The position numbers and the translations under genes were made by a program. The notes beneath the pieces were generated by a model that searched no databases, was not told the origin of the DNA, and saw nothing but the letters and a program-made list of their open reading frames with translations. A stretch of DNA of 64,000 bases, from contig NC_082595.1 of NCBI RefSeq assembly GCF_030936135.1, positions 9,302,930 through 9,366,929 of the forward strand, given 5' to 3'. This stretch comes from Gavia stellata. Taxonomy: Eukaryota; Chordata; Aves; Gaviiformes; Gaviidae. This document shows, one piece after another, positions 26,691-37,510 of the stretch; within the stretch, counting starts at the first letter, position 1; the number at the start of each line of letters is the position of its first letter.

Positions 26691-28063
26691 CACACACTAT
26701 AGTATTGCAGCTGCCACCATTCTTACATCTGCCAAACAACTTTTAAATTATTTGGGATTTTCAACACTTGGGAAGGCACAGGTGGTTTTATGGCCCAAAC
26801 ACATATTCCTTACTGAGGTAAAATCTTGTGTTTTAGTGAAGGATGGCATTAGAGAAGATTTCGGGGGTGCATTAGGACAGATTCTGGTTCTCAGGCAAGG
26901 GATCAGGTTTCAAATATATGTATTTTTTATTTATTTATATAAAACAAGTACATTTTAAGTAAATTTCTTTATTGTTGCCACTCTTTACCCCATTCTTTCT
27001 ACAGCTAACTGACTCAAAATAGAAACCAGCAATTATTTCTGTAAAGTTGTCTGGTTTTGTTTGCATTTTTGCTTCAAAAGTAGAAGCAGAGAATAGAAAG
27101 TGCTATTGGTGTTGAATATCTTAATTCCACACCAGCACAAATTTCTGGGTTATTCAAAAGCTGGCCCTTCAAATGAGGTAATGTCTTTATTATTTTTTTA
27201 TCAGCAGTACAAATTATTCTGGGTATAGAAATGTGATTAAATCTAAAGACAGTTTTAATTGCAGAACAAGTAGCTGTCCATCATCCCCATTGTGACAAAC
27301 CTGGCCAACAAACTTAATCCAGAAACGTCATTTGTCCCACTCCAAAGAAATACAGAGGTTCAGCACTACAGCTTGAAAGGAATTACCTCCAAGGACTGCA
27401 AAAAGGGACGGAGAAAGGCTACCTTATGCAGAGACATGAAAAGCAGCATGCTTGGGACAAGGTAACATCGCGCTGTCTGCAAGCTAGAATGTAAGTAGGC
27501 CATACGAGTCACTTGATGCCACTCAGTGGAAAATGGAGAGCTACTTCAGAATACAAAGCACAGCTATAAAACACTCCTTACATGCTGCCCTATACAGAAA
27601 TTGAGCAAGACACAGCACGCTGACTTAAGCTTAAAGCAGGCTGCATGGTTCACACCAGACAGCCCCTATTATGGACACGAAGTGTTGAGGTGGCAAAGAG
27701 CACTTCCAAATGCCGAAAGAAGACACAAAGTCTGCAGGAGAGCGCACAGCTCTTACGGGATGCTCGACACACGCCTCTTGCTCGGCATGACAGCGATTTC
27801 GTTCTGTAGAGGTCTTTCTGCCGGGTAAGTAATATCACACAGTGAGAGCAGATCAATTGAGCTGCTATGACCACCAAGTGAAGCGTTCCAGTTTGGTGAC
27901 ATTAAATGAGTCTAAAATATCTCAGTACTCTACAAACTAGGTCTCAGGCCAAGCACTACAATGCAGACCCAGATATCTCTATTACAGCAGCAATACACCA
28001 GATTCAATTACAGACCAAAAGAGTAAAGAAGCAATAAGCTAAAAGTCAGAGCTCAAACAAGGT

Positions 28064-28083
28064 GGGGGGGGGGGGGGGGGGGG
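28064..28083 (+). repeat. Homopolymer G tract, 20 bases
   Basis: Uninterrupted run of 20 G, preceded by aaggt and followed by aagag. A pure G run of this length can fold into a G-quadruplex. The length should be read with caution because assemblies often miscount G runs. Confidence 0.9.
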
Positions 28084-30105
28084 AAGAGTTAGAATACATT
28101 TTAAAGTGAGACTTGTAAAATTCTGTGATCTGTTGAATTGGACTGATTGCAGCATAACCTTATATCATCATTATGCCCTGCTGTGAAACAGACTACTGAT
28201 GTGCTATTTATATTTCTGACCTCTACTTAATTCAGTCAAGTTTTGGACATCTCATCTAATCTAGATTTGAAACCTGTTAGATTAACTCTCTTAGAAATAT
28301 TTGACTATACCTTCCAATCTGCACGGCAATTAAAGGATTTATCTGCACTTATGAACAATATATTGTCATGTTATACATATACACATACCTCATTGCTAAC
28401 TTTAGTACCCAACAATATCTTTCATTAAACTAAAAAAATGACACACTTAACATGAAAAGATCTTCTTCTCTTTCACAGAATATTCATAATATTGGCTGGG
28501 TTTTCTTCTGTCATATTAAAGTCAATGGTTCCTCTTGAAAACAAGAAAAGGGATGTTTGACTATGTCCTGATTTTCATAAGACAGTCCAGGCTGCAGTAC
28601 AGTTTCTTACTTTGTGTTTTTGTGAAAAGCTACAGCAATAAACTTTCTTTTATTACAAAAAATTACTTACTTCCTTACAAAAATAAAAAAATTCAACCCC
28701 TCCAAAAATTAGAAAAATCAAACCATTTCATAAGACAGAGAAATGTTAAGTTTGTTTTGTAAAATACTGTTCATATATTTCCTCGAACATGGACTACAAG
28801 GGCTCTTCATCTTTTTCCTCCTCGCATGCACCTTCAGTGATCAGTTGTATGTTTGCCTTAAGGCTTCTCTTGCTGGTGGAAACTGCAGCTGAGATTTCCC
28901 ACAGGCTCCAAAGAGCAGCCTAGATTCTGAGTACAAAAGGGCATGTTTTGGCATTCTAGTTTTTAGGAACAGAGTACTTGGTCTCCAGTACAAATGAGAA
29001 GAAACTTGTAAAAAAATTCTGGAGAACTCTGCAAGAATTTCTAATGACAGCCTGCACTACAGCCTTTAACACTGTTACATTCCTGAATACCAAGTTCTTC
29101 GGTTGGCTCCCATTTGGTACAGCTATTCAAAAACACTCCTTTACCTCCTAAAAGTTCTTCAGGGCTTTGCTTCAGCTCTTACCTGCAGTGGTGCCAGAAA
29201 GCAGCAAGTTCCATCTTAGTGAAAAATGACAGCTATTGTAAGAAACGTTCCTCTTAACCCCAATACATGTTATCACTACCACGACATTTGTATGTAGGGC
29301 TTGCAAACTTATGATTTTTCCTCTGGGGTGACAGTTCCCAGAAAAAAGTTACCAGAATATTTGGAAGCTTTCAAATATTTAGGAATTTCAGATTTTTGAG
29401 GGAACTTTGAGCCAAAACTGACATGTTATCATGAAATACCCTATGGACATCCAATATATTACAAGAATTGCCAATTTTATTTTTATTGCTAAAAAAGTTC
29501 ACTCCACTATGATTGCAAATTGGAATATCACTGCCCACCACTCTGCTTTAGGTTTGAATATAATTCTGAGTCGAAGAAGGTAAATTTTACTCTAAGTATT
29601 ATTTAAGAAACATGCATTTCTGGCCAGGAAAAAAAAAAAAACAAAACAGAAAAAAGGAATAAATTAACACCAGTGTGAGGGTTTTTTCCAAATGCAGTGC
29701 CATCCAGGCACTAAGTGGACTGAAGTGTCATTCTGCCTGCTGCATGCCTCACCGTGACAAACCAGAACCAAGAACGCTATGCTCTAAAGCCACAATTTCA
29801 GATGCAATACCCATATTCTATCAAGGCAACCTCCCCTACAGCCTTATACAGCATTACATGCTTTAACTCTACATGCCTGTTTCACCCCTGTTTATGGCAC
29901 TCCGCTTTCCTAAACTTCAAGGAGAGAGTTCTAGATGAAGCCTACCACAGAAATATCAATGGCCCTTAGTGTCTGCATGGTAGTTATGACTTACTTAAAA
30001 GAGAAACAAGCAAACCAAAAAATCATAAAAGACAACTTTCTAATTTGTTAGCATGCAAAAGATTCTGCCTACTTCCTCAAAATTAATAAGGAAGCCTTGC
30101 CCTTA

Positions 30106-30256
30106 AGACAAATTTTATCAGCTCTATTGGGAGCTTGCAATGTCAGCTTTCTTCAAATAGCTTAGTGTTTATGCACACTGATAACTGTTAGCTTCCACAA
30201 TGCAAAGCACAGTCAATGAATACCTTACATGTTTTTCAGAATTTTTATTTAACTAG
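30106..30256 (+). repeat. Dispersed direct repeat, copy 1 (about 150 bp)
   Basis: This segment aligns end to end with 37362-37510 in the same orientation. Shared words include agacaaatttt, gcttgcaatgtcag (ac for gc in the other copy), atagcttagt, tttatgcaca, gcttccacaatgcaa, atgaata and cagaatttttattt. I estimate identity at about 80 percent with a few small indels. No coding potential or known family is recognised. Confidence 0.8.
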
Positions 30257-31072
30257 ACAATTATGTACTGGAATGACAAGAAAACACATGAAGACTTTTT
30301 CGAAAAGGTCTAAGTCATCTGCCATAAATGGTGTATATTAGTCCACACAAAGATGATAATATTGTCAACTTCATCTGACAAAATGCAGTCCAGTGGCAAT
30401 GTTAACCTCCCAGTTATGATGGTGATAGTCATCTAACCCTATTCTCTTGAGCGTCATCTCTGCAAGTACAAATCCAGTTCCCATGCACTGAAGCTTTAAG
30501 TCAATAACATATTACAGTACAAATACAAGTCTTGTGCATGTTACTCTAAAAGAAAATAGAAAACATTCATGACATTTTGACATCATGCATTTACAGTGGA
30601 ACTTCAAAATAAAAAAATATATATGAAGTGAACCATAAAAGGCCATAAGCTATAGAACAATGTAATTCAAGGACATTCTGCAGAAAGAGAAAGTGCTTCC
30701 CAGTAAAATTAAAAAACAGATATGATATAGGAACAAATTCTGATATCAAGTGTTCTACAAATAGAAAAATCTGCAGAAATGTATAATTAGAGTAATGATG
30801 AATGTACTCAGTGTTCCAGTTAGAGCCAAGTAGGCCATTTCACAAAATGCTTTACAGTAAATATAACCAGGCCTTTATACACTATTATTTTTATTCCCTG
30901 ACATACACATACCCCTCAGGAACAAAAGTCTAAAACACCCAGACTCTTGGCTTGGAAAAAGCATAAATTTTTTATTTGGTGCTAGTTAGAATCTGACCAG
31001 AATCACAAATTCCTGAAGACAAAACTGGAAATAAGAAAAACAATACGGGAAAGGAAAAGGAAAAGGGAGAAA

Positions 31073-31345
31073 TCAGTGAGACACATGCAAAAGAAATACA
31101 GAAACATCACAAAAAACTATGTAAAAGTCCAAATAAATTTCATTTACTATTTCATGGCGAGTTCTGTAATTTATAAGAATCTTTGGCAATGTTTCACATG
31201 GCCTTCGTTTTTTAAACAGCTTGCATAACTTAGTATCTTCAATACTATTTAAATTTCCCCCCATTTTACGCAGCTCATTTATGAATATGCCAAACAGTTC
31301 AGACACTTCAGAGGTCTCTGTGGGACTTCACCAACCTGAAAAAAC
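31073..31345 (-). mobile_element. Ancient CR1/L3-type LINE fragment, reverse transcriptase core
   Basis: The minus-strand frame at 31073-31306 reads ELFGIFINEL then, 10 residues on, EDTKLCKLFKK. This parallels the CR1-clade RT line LFNIFINDL ... FADDTKL, in which FADD holds the catalytic aspartates; here the FADD equivalent is changed to SIED. Just upstream, in a shifted frame, VPQRPL resembles the VPQGS motif. It is thus a degraded, dead RT segment, much older than the CR1 at 17746-18330. The family (CR1 versus L3) cannot be settled by eye. Confidence 0.65.
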
Positions 31346-32529
31346 TTTTGCCAGTGACAAGACCAGTCACATTCCTGCCATCAAGGCAGACTTCAGGCAA
31401 GCCTGCAAGTCACTAGGAGGGGCTACCCAACCCGATACCCTCACCTTGGTGCACTTGGACTCACACAACAGCTGTGGCTACAGATGGGACATGGGAGGAG
31501 CCCACAACACATGGATGGTGGGTGTCTGCTAGAAACACTTCCCTCCAGAGGGTTAGCTCACTGACAGCAACCTAGCACTGTGCTTATCAGCCACCTTTCT
31601 CAGCTACCTCTGCCTTGCACAGAGTCCAGGGGTGGGAGAGAGGCATCTCATGAGAGAGTTGATGGTGCTACATCAGGAGAAGCATGAGATCAGGCTGAAG
31701 AAAGCAAGTCTCAGACTCAGAGCACAAAGCTCTGAATTCCTAATCCTCACCTCACCACATTACTGACTCTGGCCAACACAATTCCTCAACACAGGCAACA
31801 TATACTTACTCAATCCTATTCTGAGAAGTGGTCTAACATCTCTAACACCCTTTCAAGAAAGTTGACACAGAACTGGCCCAAGCTTTTTTTAGCTCAGTTT
31901 GTCAAAGTTATTTGCAACCAATCCAATCCAGGTTAACAGAACCATAAAAGTTGGACATGTTATCTATGGGCGGTGTCAAACCTTCTCCTTACATTACAAG
32001 ACAGACAAATGCGTACATAGCAAACAAGAGAAAGAAAGCACAGAAGCCAATAGAGACATCTCAATGGCAGAAACAGAGCTCTGGAACAACACTTTGAAAG
32101 CAAGAGATGCACACAAAAACTATGTCATAGAACTTCACAGGGTGAGACAGTTTAAGCGACTCCAGCTGAAAGAAATGTATGCAGCAGACTAAAATACTGT
32201 ATTAATTCTTGCACTTGACTCAATCTGTAAGAATAAAAACTCTTACCTAAAAATTAGATAAAGCATCTTTTAACAGTACAGGAGAAGAAAAATATGGAGT
32301 ATGCAGAGACATGCACCATGTATTTCACTGTCCCACCTCCTGTCTCTAGCCTGCCGCATGATGCAAGATGAGGGCAGGCCCCCTCGTGTGCACCAACACA
32401 ACAACGATAAAGGGTAAAATTGGGAGCGAGGCACAAGAGAGATGTGTCAGTCCCAAAATAATACAAAAATGCAGAACATACATCACTGTGCAAAATATTA
32501 TAAGATAAAGAGTTATGAGAAAATCTTAC

Positions 32530-32716
32530 CTGCAACATAGTCACCAAACCCAATGGTAGTTAAAGTGATAACCACAAAGTAAATTGCATCTAGTGTGCTC
32601 CAGCCTTCTATGTGCTTGAATATAACTGCAGGAAGAGCAACAAACAGCACGCAGCCAAACAGTATGAATATTATTGTTGAAATTATGCGAATCTTTGTCT
32701 GACTCACATTCCATTT
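32530..32716 (-). CDS. KCNK2: KCNK2 (TREK-1) internal coding exon: M3 and pore 2
   Basis: This 187-nt exon encodes 62 residues plus the first base of a glycine codon. It opens with [13 protein letters not shown] and runs through the M3 helix (about residues 12-34 of the exon). Next come the [14 protein letters not shown] pore helix and the second selectivity filter TIGFGDY, ending VA plus G. Both K2P pore loops are needed because two subunits together make the four-part filter. The acceptor is a strong pyrimidine tract ending in ccag and the donor is GTAAGA. It is spliced in phase 0 from the exon at 35995-36155 and in phase 1 to the exon at 23806-23945. The WSTLDAIYF segment differs from the human sequence I remember (WSALDAIYF) by one residue. 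No frameshift or stop is present, so the gene appears functional. Confidence 0.98.
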
Positions 32717-35700
32717 CTGGAAAGGGAAGGGGAAAGAGAAGAAACCCATCGTTAATAAAACTGTGCCACTCTACATAAGCACCTATCACCCACCGTGAGC
32801 ACTATGCTGCTCAAGAGGACAGTGCATTATAATTCTCAAACAGGAAAATCAAAGCAGGGTTTTATTTTGAAAGGGTTTTCAAAGAAAACATGACTACCCG
32901 AGGAAACATTTGCTAGCAGGAAATGCAGAGCAGGGCTGGACTCTTCATTGCAGGCAGGTTTGTGATCCAGGTGAGTGGCATGTGTAGCGTTCATTAACAT
33001 TAACAGCTGATCATGCTAAAGTTTTGAGTGGGGGCTAGATATTTTAGTGAGTTTCAAGTAGTACTTGCACCTGTGATGTCTCTACTTCTGTGCATCCACA
33101 AATAACTGACTAAAAAGATGAATTTTAACCATACAGTTCTCTCTAATAAGTAACTGGCTAAACAGAACCACAGAAAATAGAGCTGGAAGGGAGAAATCAC
33201 CTCTTCCAAACCTGCCCCAAGACAAAAACAACCCAACTAAGCCACTGCAGATACATTACTGGCCAGGCAATATGTGATCATACTTAACTGTTCTTGTCAT
33301 CAGAAAGTTTTCCTAATGCTTAACTTGCATCTCATCTCCTTCAGTTTAAGTCTACTATTTATGGTCTTATATAAGGCAAAGAAATTGCTACTTTGCTCTT
33401 TCCAGTAAACTTTTACAGGTGTTTTCTTTCACTCACATATTCTTTAGACCAAATAAATTCATTTCTTTCAGTCTTTCCTCACCCGTCCATTCTCGTTGTT
33501 AACCCTTGGCTCCAACTAACTAATCCACATTTTGTTAGGTGTTGTACTCAAAACTAGATATAAAAAAATATCACAAAATAGAATGGAAGGATCCTTTCTT
33601 ATGCTTTATCTATTTACACTCCTATTTATATCTCTAGCTATAATATATGCTTTTTCACAACAGTATGACATTAACCCATGTTATCTTTTGAGCCCCTGGA
33701 GTCCTCAGAACATTTCTACAAAATTGCACCTAGAAAACTGTTTCCTGACATGTAATTGCATATTTTATTATTTCTTCAAACAGTACTTTGAATTTGTCCT
33801 TCTTGAATTGAATCCTATGTATTCAGACTGCTTCTCAGAATTTTCAAGATAATTTTGAATTCTAATTCTGTCCTCCAACTTTTAGTTCCCCCCATCTTGA
33901 GATAATCTGTAGATTTAATGAACAAAGTCCTTTATCTGTTGTGTAAACTGTTAATGAAATTTAACAGTACCAAAGCTAGAACAGACCACTACAAAGTCCC
34001 ATTTGACATGCCCTGCCAATCTGACAATTTTCTTCTCAGTACAGTTTTCCATCCATCCAAAGCATGTTGGTTCAACTTAAAGTAAGCAGGGGATTGCACA
34101 AAACCGAAAACTTTCACAAAAGGAGACCAAAAATTAAATCAGACTGTTCACGGTACATGTTTTCTTGTATTTAATTTTAGTGCCAATGGAAAGTATGTTT
34201 TACAGGCAGCATGACCAAGGTCCAGCTTTTGTAACCCAAATCACAGTAGTAGTTTCGCTTATAGCAACATGAAATTCCCTGCTCTGACCCATCAGAATCT
34301 CCCAGTTCTTCTTCTGGAGAACCAGTAAACAAAACAAGGGAGTGTTCCAGACTGCAACATATAGATCAGTGTTTTCATTCAGAGATTAAGAAAAGGGAGT
34401 AAGATGCTGCTTTTTATGTTGGGGCATTCTTGTGGTAGGGATACATCCATTACGAGAAAAGGAAAACCATTATCCCTATGAGCAACAGGCTAAAAGACAC
34501 ACAAATTGGTCTCAAATCTTTTGTAATTTTAAGCAAAAAATAAAATTCAGTGATAAAAAACCAGAAAGGGTAAAAATAAAATGTTCTTATGGAATGTTCC
34601 TGCATTTTTTAGGCAAATCTCAGTAGAAATGGACGTTATTCACCAGTAACTTGTCTGGACTTGAACTGATGCTTCAAAGTCAAAAATACCTGCCTTTTCT
34701 TACAAAGCTTTCAAGCTTGTATTTACCTATTGCTTAAGACTACTCAGCACAACCCCAGTTTGCTTTGCTTCAAAAGTAAAGCCATGGCAGACCCTTCCTA
34801 TATAGAAAAGATTAGGGCTTGTTGCAGAAAAAATAATCCTTCTAACACTTGCAGTGCTAATGCAAACAGCTACAAAGTCAGGCTGCTTACTAAGTATTCA
34901 CTGGATATGACATATTCTACCTATCAAAAGAAATAGTATTTCATATGCATTTTGAACGTTAGGTAATAGTTAAACCTACAACATTTTATTAAAGGTTAGT
35001 AAAACACCTAAATAATTAATTTTATTAAGCTTTATTGTGCCATTTATGCGATGCTTCAAAAATCTCAGTAAATACATTAGTAAAATACAGCCTTAATGAA
35101 CTTTGTGTGTGAAACAGAGACTAAGTTAAGTAAATTAAGTTCCTCTGCTAGAATTCAAAGCATTTGGTTGCTAAGGACTGGCTATGGCTCAACTTTATCA
35201 ATATCTGCACAAGCTTCTAGTCTGTTTGACAGGTCTCTTCCTCCACTGAAGCTGTGCCACTTTGCATTAATAATTAAAGATCAGTAGCCAAAGAAAATGA
35301 AGGGCATGAACCTCTAGGCTGTGCTAAGCAGTTCAGCGGAAGAGGCTGAAAATACCTCAAAACAGTAGAACATCCTACGTCCTAGTGAGGAGACGAAAGA
35401 GAAGTCCAGGGAAGCACCAAAAGGCTCTGTACTATTTAGGCTGTCCTGCTTCTGTGAATGCCCAAAGCTTTAGTCACCTACAGATCCGTAAATCTGGAAT
35501 TGTAGACATCTACAGACTGTAAGCATTTCCTCTGGTATGATGGCATCTGAGTAAAGATTTTAAGACTTGTGGTTTTAGGCTCAGACACGAAAGGTCTTCT
35601 GTGAATCAACTCAAAGCAGCAGCAATAATTTCCACGTTACCCCTACAGCTCCATTCTTCCATCTCTGAGTCAGTGATTTCCTACCACAATCTATATGACA

Positions 35701-35994
35701 GCCTTTAAAAGTAAACATCACAGCAAGCTTAGGAGTATACGGGCAAAGCAAAAATAAAATGCTTTGAACTTGTTCCTCTTCCCAAACATAATTATTGTAG
35801 AAGATGTTGGGCTTCATCCAATTCTCAATTAACAACGTTCAGTAACATGTTCAGGCTTTGCAAAGTTCTTCCTACCTTTTGTTAGACATCTGGTTACAAT
35901 GATGATCTATACCCTGTTTTTCAGACTTTTCATTTCACTTATCTTCAGAACAATGAGCAGCATGAAGAACAAATGAGGCAGTCAGCATACTCAC
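32717..35994 (-). other. KCNK2: KCNK2 intron between M2 and M3 exons (3.3 kb)
   Basis: Bounded by a GTGAGT donor (next to 35995) and a pyrimidine-rich ccag acceptor (next to 32716). An ancient CR1/L3 fragment occupies about 33160-34080. From 34080 to 35994 nothing beyond AT-rich unique-looking sequence is seen. Confidence 0.9.
33160..34080 (-). mobile_element. Ancient CR1/L3-type LINE fragment, RT to 3' end
   Basis: Read on the plus strand, this region follows the order of a reversed CR1-clade element. It starts with a 3' UTR-like block (cagaaaatagagctggaagg, near 33170) and continues with ttttcctaatgcttaacttg (33308-33327) matching the LDIRKNFF coding block. It then has ttctttcagtctttcctcac (33463-33482) and a segment near 33950-34060 resembling the start of the RT block and its upstream loop. 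Similarity is patchy, with small deletions throughout. No frame survives. It is probably an amniote-age insertion. Assignment rests on remembered consensus order, not on an alignment. Confidence 0.55.
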
Positions 35995-36155
35995 AACAAA
36001 GGTATCTTCTACTTTAGCAATTCCTTTTCCAAAGATTGTTCCTAGTTGATCTCCAACACCAGCCAACAGAAAACCAAACAGAGGAATTCCCAGTAAGGCA
36101 TAGATGATACAGAATATCTTTCCACCTTGTGTGCGTGGGGAGATGTTTCCAAAGC
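35995..36155 (-). CDS. KCNK2: KCNK2 (TREK-1) internal coding exon: end of pore 1 and M2
   Basis: Coding exon of the two-pore-domain potassium channel TREK-1, a plasma-membrane leak channel gated by stretch, lipids, heat and pH. The 161-nt exon begins with the last two bases of a glycine codon and then encodes 53 residues. They start [14 protein letters not shown], which is the end of the first selectivity filter and the following loop. The M2 helix follows ([20 protein letters not shown]), then the linker [19 protein letters not shown]. On the minus strand an AG acceptor precedes it (caatttag) and a GTGAGT donor follows. It ends in phase 0, which fits the next exon. The intron splits the filter glycine codon of TIGFGN. 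The encoded residues match vertebrate TREK-1 almost without change. KCNK10 (TREK-2) is the closest alternative, but the downstream exons match KCNK2 better. Confidence 0.97.
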
Positions 36156-36879
36156 CTAAATTGCAAACAACTTGAGATGTTTAAGAAGTTACATATATTA
36201 CATTACACATTTTAAAAGAACAGTTTGCAAACAGATCCTACTAGGTTAACCATATGACACAGCAAACATTGTGAAAAATCAGATGAAAGTGTAGGTCATA
36301 CAATCCTCTTCGAGCTAAAATTAAACTACTGCACAATTCACAAAATTTTTTGTTATATTCTATATATACTGTGGAGAAGAAAAAATCTCCCAGTAGAGAA
36401 ACAAACTTTCTTTTTATTATTTAAATAAATGACAGCTTTTCTCATCTACTACATATAGTTAATACCAATTGGTCAAGATATGCCTTAGCCTCTGCTACCT
36501 GGAAGTGTCTATTACAGACTTGTAATTGGCAGGCTGCGGTACTTGTAAACAAGGTATAATTTTCCTGCAGATGTACTGTGTTTCGAAGTGAAGCAGCCTA
36601 AAAGCAGCCCCTTGGATGAGCAAACCAGGGATTTCTAGAATAAATGGGACTTCTGAGTCTATTAAAGGCTTTGGTTCTTCCAGTGTTGCAAACAAAGCTT
36701 AGAGAAACAGTTTACAGTTCACTGCTCTGTCCATCTGAAAGTGGAAATGATTTTGTCATCGCTGACTTGTGTAAAAGAGCACCCTGATATGCCTGCGATA
36801 GCTCGATTGCTGCTGGTCCACTTACCCGGAGAAACTGGCATACAAAGAGCACAGACCCCAGCATCTGGGAAGCGCCCTC

Positions 36880-36950
36880 AGGTGCATCTCCCAGGATTGG
36901 TATTTTAATGATTTGCCCAAGGTGACCCAGGCAGAACCCTACAGACAAGT
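36880..36950 (-). repeat. Possible MIR/L2-like remnant
   Basis: The minus strand reads ttctgcctgggtcaccttgg then gcaaatcatt, resembling the MIR phrase gtgaccttgggcaagtcactt. Short and weak. Confidence 0.35.
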
Positions 36951-37107
36951 TTCATGAGCATCAGTCCTCAGTTTTAATTCAAAAGTTTTTCTCCTCCAAA
37001 GGATCACTTGATGTTTTGAGGGAGCACTGGGGCAGTTGTAGTAACACCCCAGCATTTTTGACATTGTTTCACTTCTCAGCACAATGTGCACTTTGACTAA
37101 AAAAGAC

Positions 37108-37137
37108 TTTTTTTTTTTGGGGGGGGGGGGGGGGGGG
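37108..37137 (+). repeat. T11-G19 homopolymer pair
   Basis: Eleven T (37108-37118) run straight into nineteen G (37119-37137). The G half can form a G-quadruplex. Exact length is uncertain for the usual sequencing reasons. Confidence 0.9.
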
Positions 37138-37361
37138 CACTTTTGTCAGAAAAAGGCTTATTTTCCATGGAGAAATTAGACAAAAGCCTTTTTTAAAAGT
37201 TACCTTTTTGTAGGAAAAAAACAACTTGTAAATAAAAAGCAAAATATTTTAGCAAGTAATAATGAAACTTGTTTCTCACTGTCTTAAATATTAAAAGAGA
37301 TATTTCTCATATACACAAAAATCATTCAATGAAAATCCAATTTTCATGTGAAAAAGCTGAT

Positions 37362-37510
37362 AGACAAATTTTGTTAGCTTTATTGAGAACTTGCAATGTC
37401 AGTTTTCTTTTTAAAATAGCTTAGTATTTATGCACAATGACTGTAAGCTTCCACAATGCAAGGCACATTTAATGAATAACTTACCTATTTATCAGAATTT
37501 TTATTTGACT
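37362..37510 (+). repeat. Dispersed direct repeat, copy 2 (about 150 bp)
   Basis: Partner of 30106-30256, 7.1 kb away and separated from it by two KCNK2 exons. Similarity starts abruptly at agacaaattttgttagcttt and stops after tcagaatttttatttgact. Those sharp limits suit a transposed element fragment better than a large segmental duplication. Family unknown. Confidence 0.8.

Larger units (their letters stand above)
23946..32529 (-). other. KCNK2: KCNK2 intron between M3/pore 2 and M4 exons (8.6 kb)
   Basis: Bounded by a GTAAGA donor (next to 32530) and a tttttcag acceptor (next to 23945). It holds a MIR-like scrap (24470-24540), a 20-base G tract (28064-28083), one copy of the about 150-bp dispersed repeat (30106-30256) and an old CR1/L3 reverse transcriptase fragment (about 31073-31345). 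No other gene is recognised. Confidence 0.9.

Noticed and set aside
26575..26958. 127-codon open frame on the plus strand
   Set aside because: Overlaps an old repeat phrase near 26626-26690 and has no known motif.
31899..32192. 97-codon plus-strand frame rich in charged residues
   Set aside because: Looks protein-like in composition but matches no family I know and has no supporting signals.
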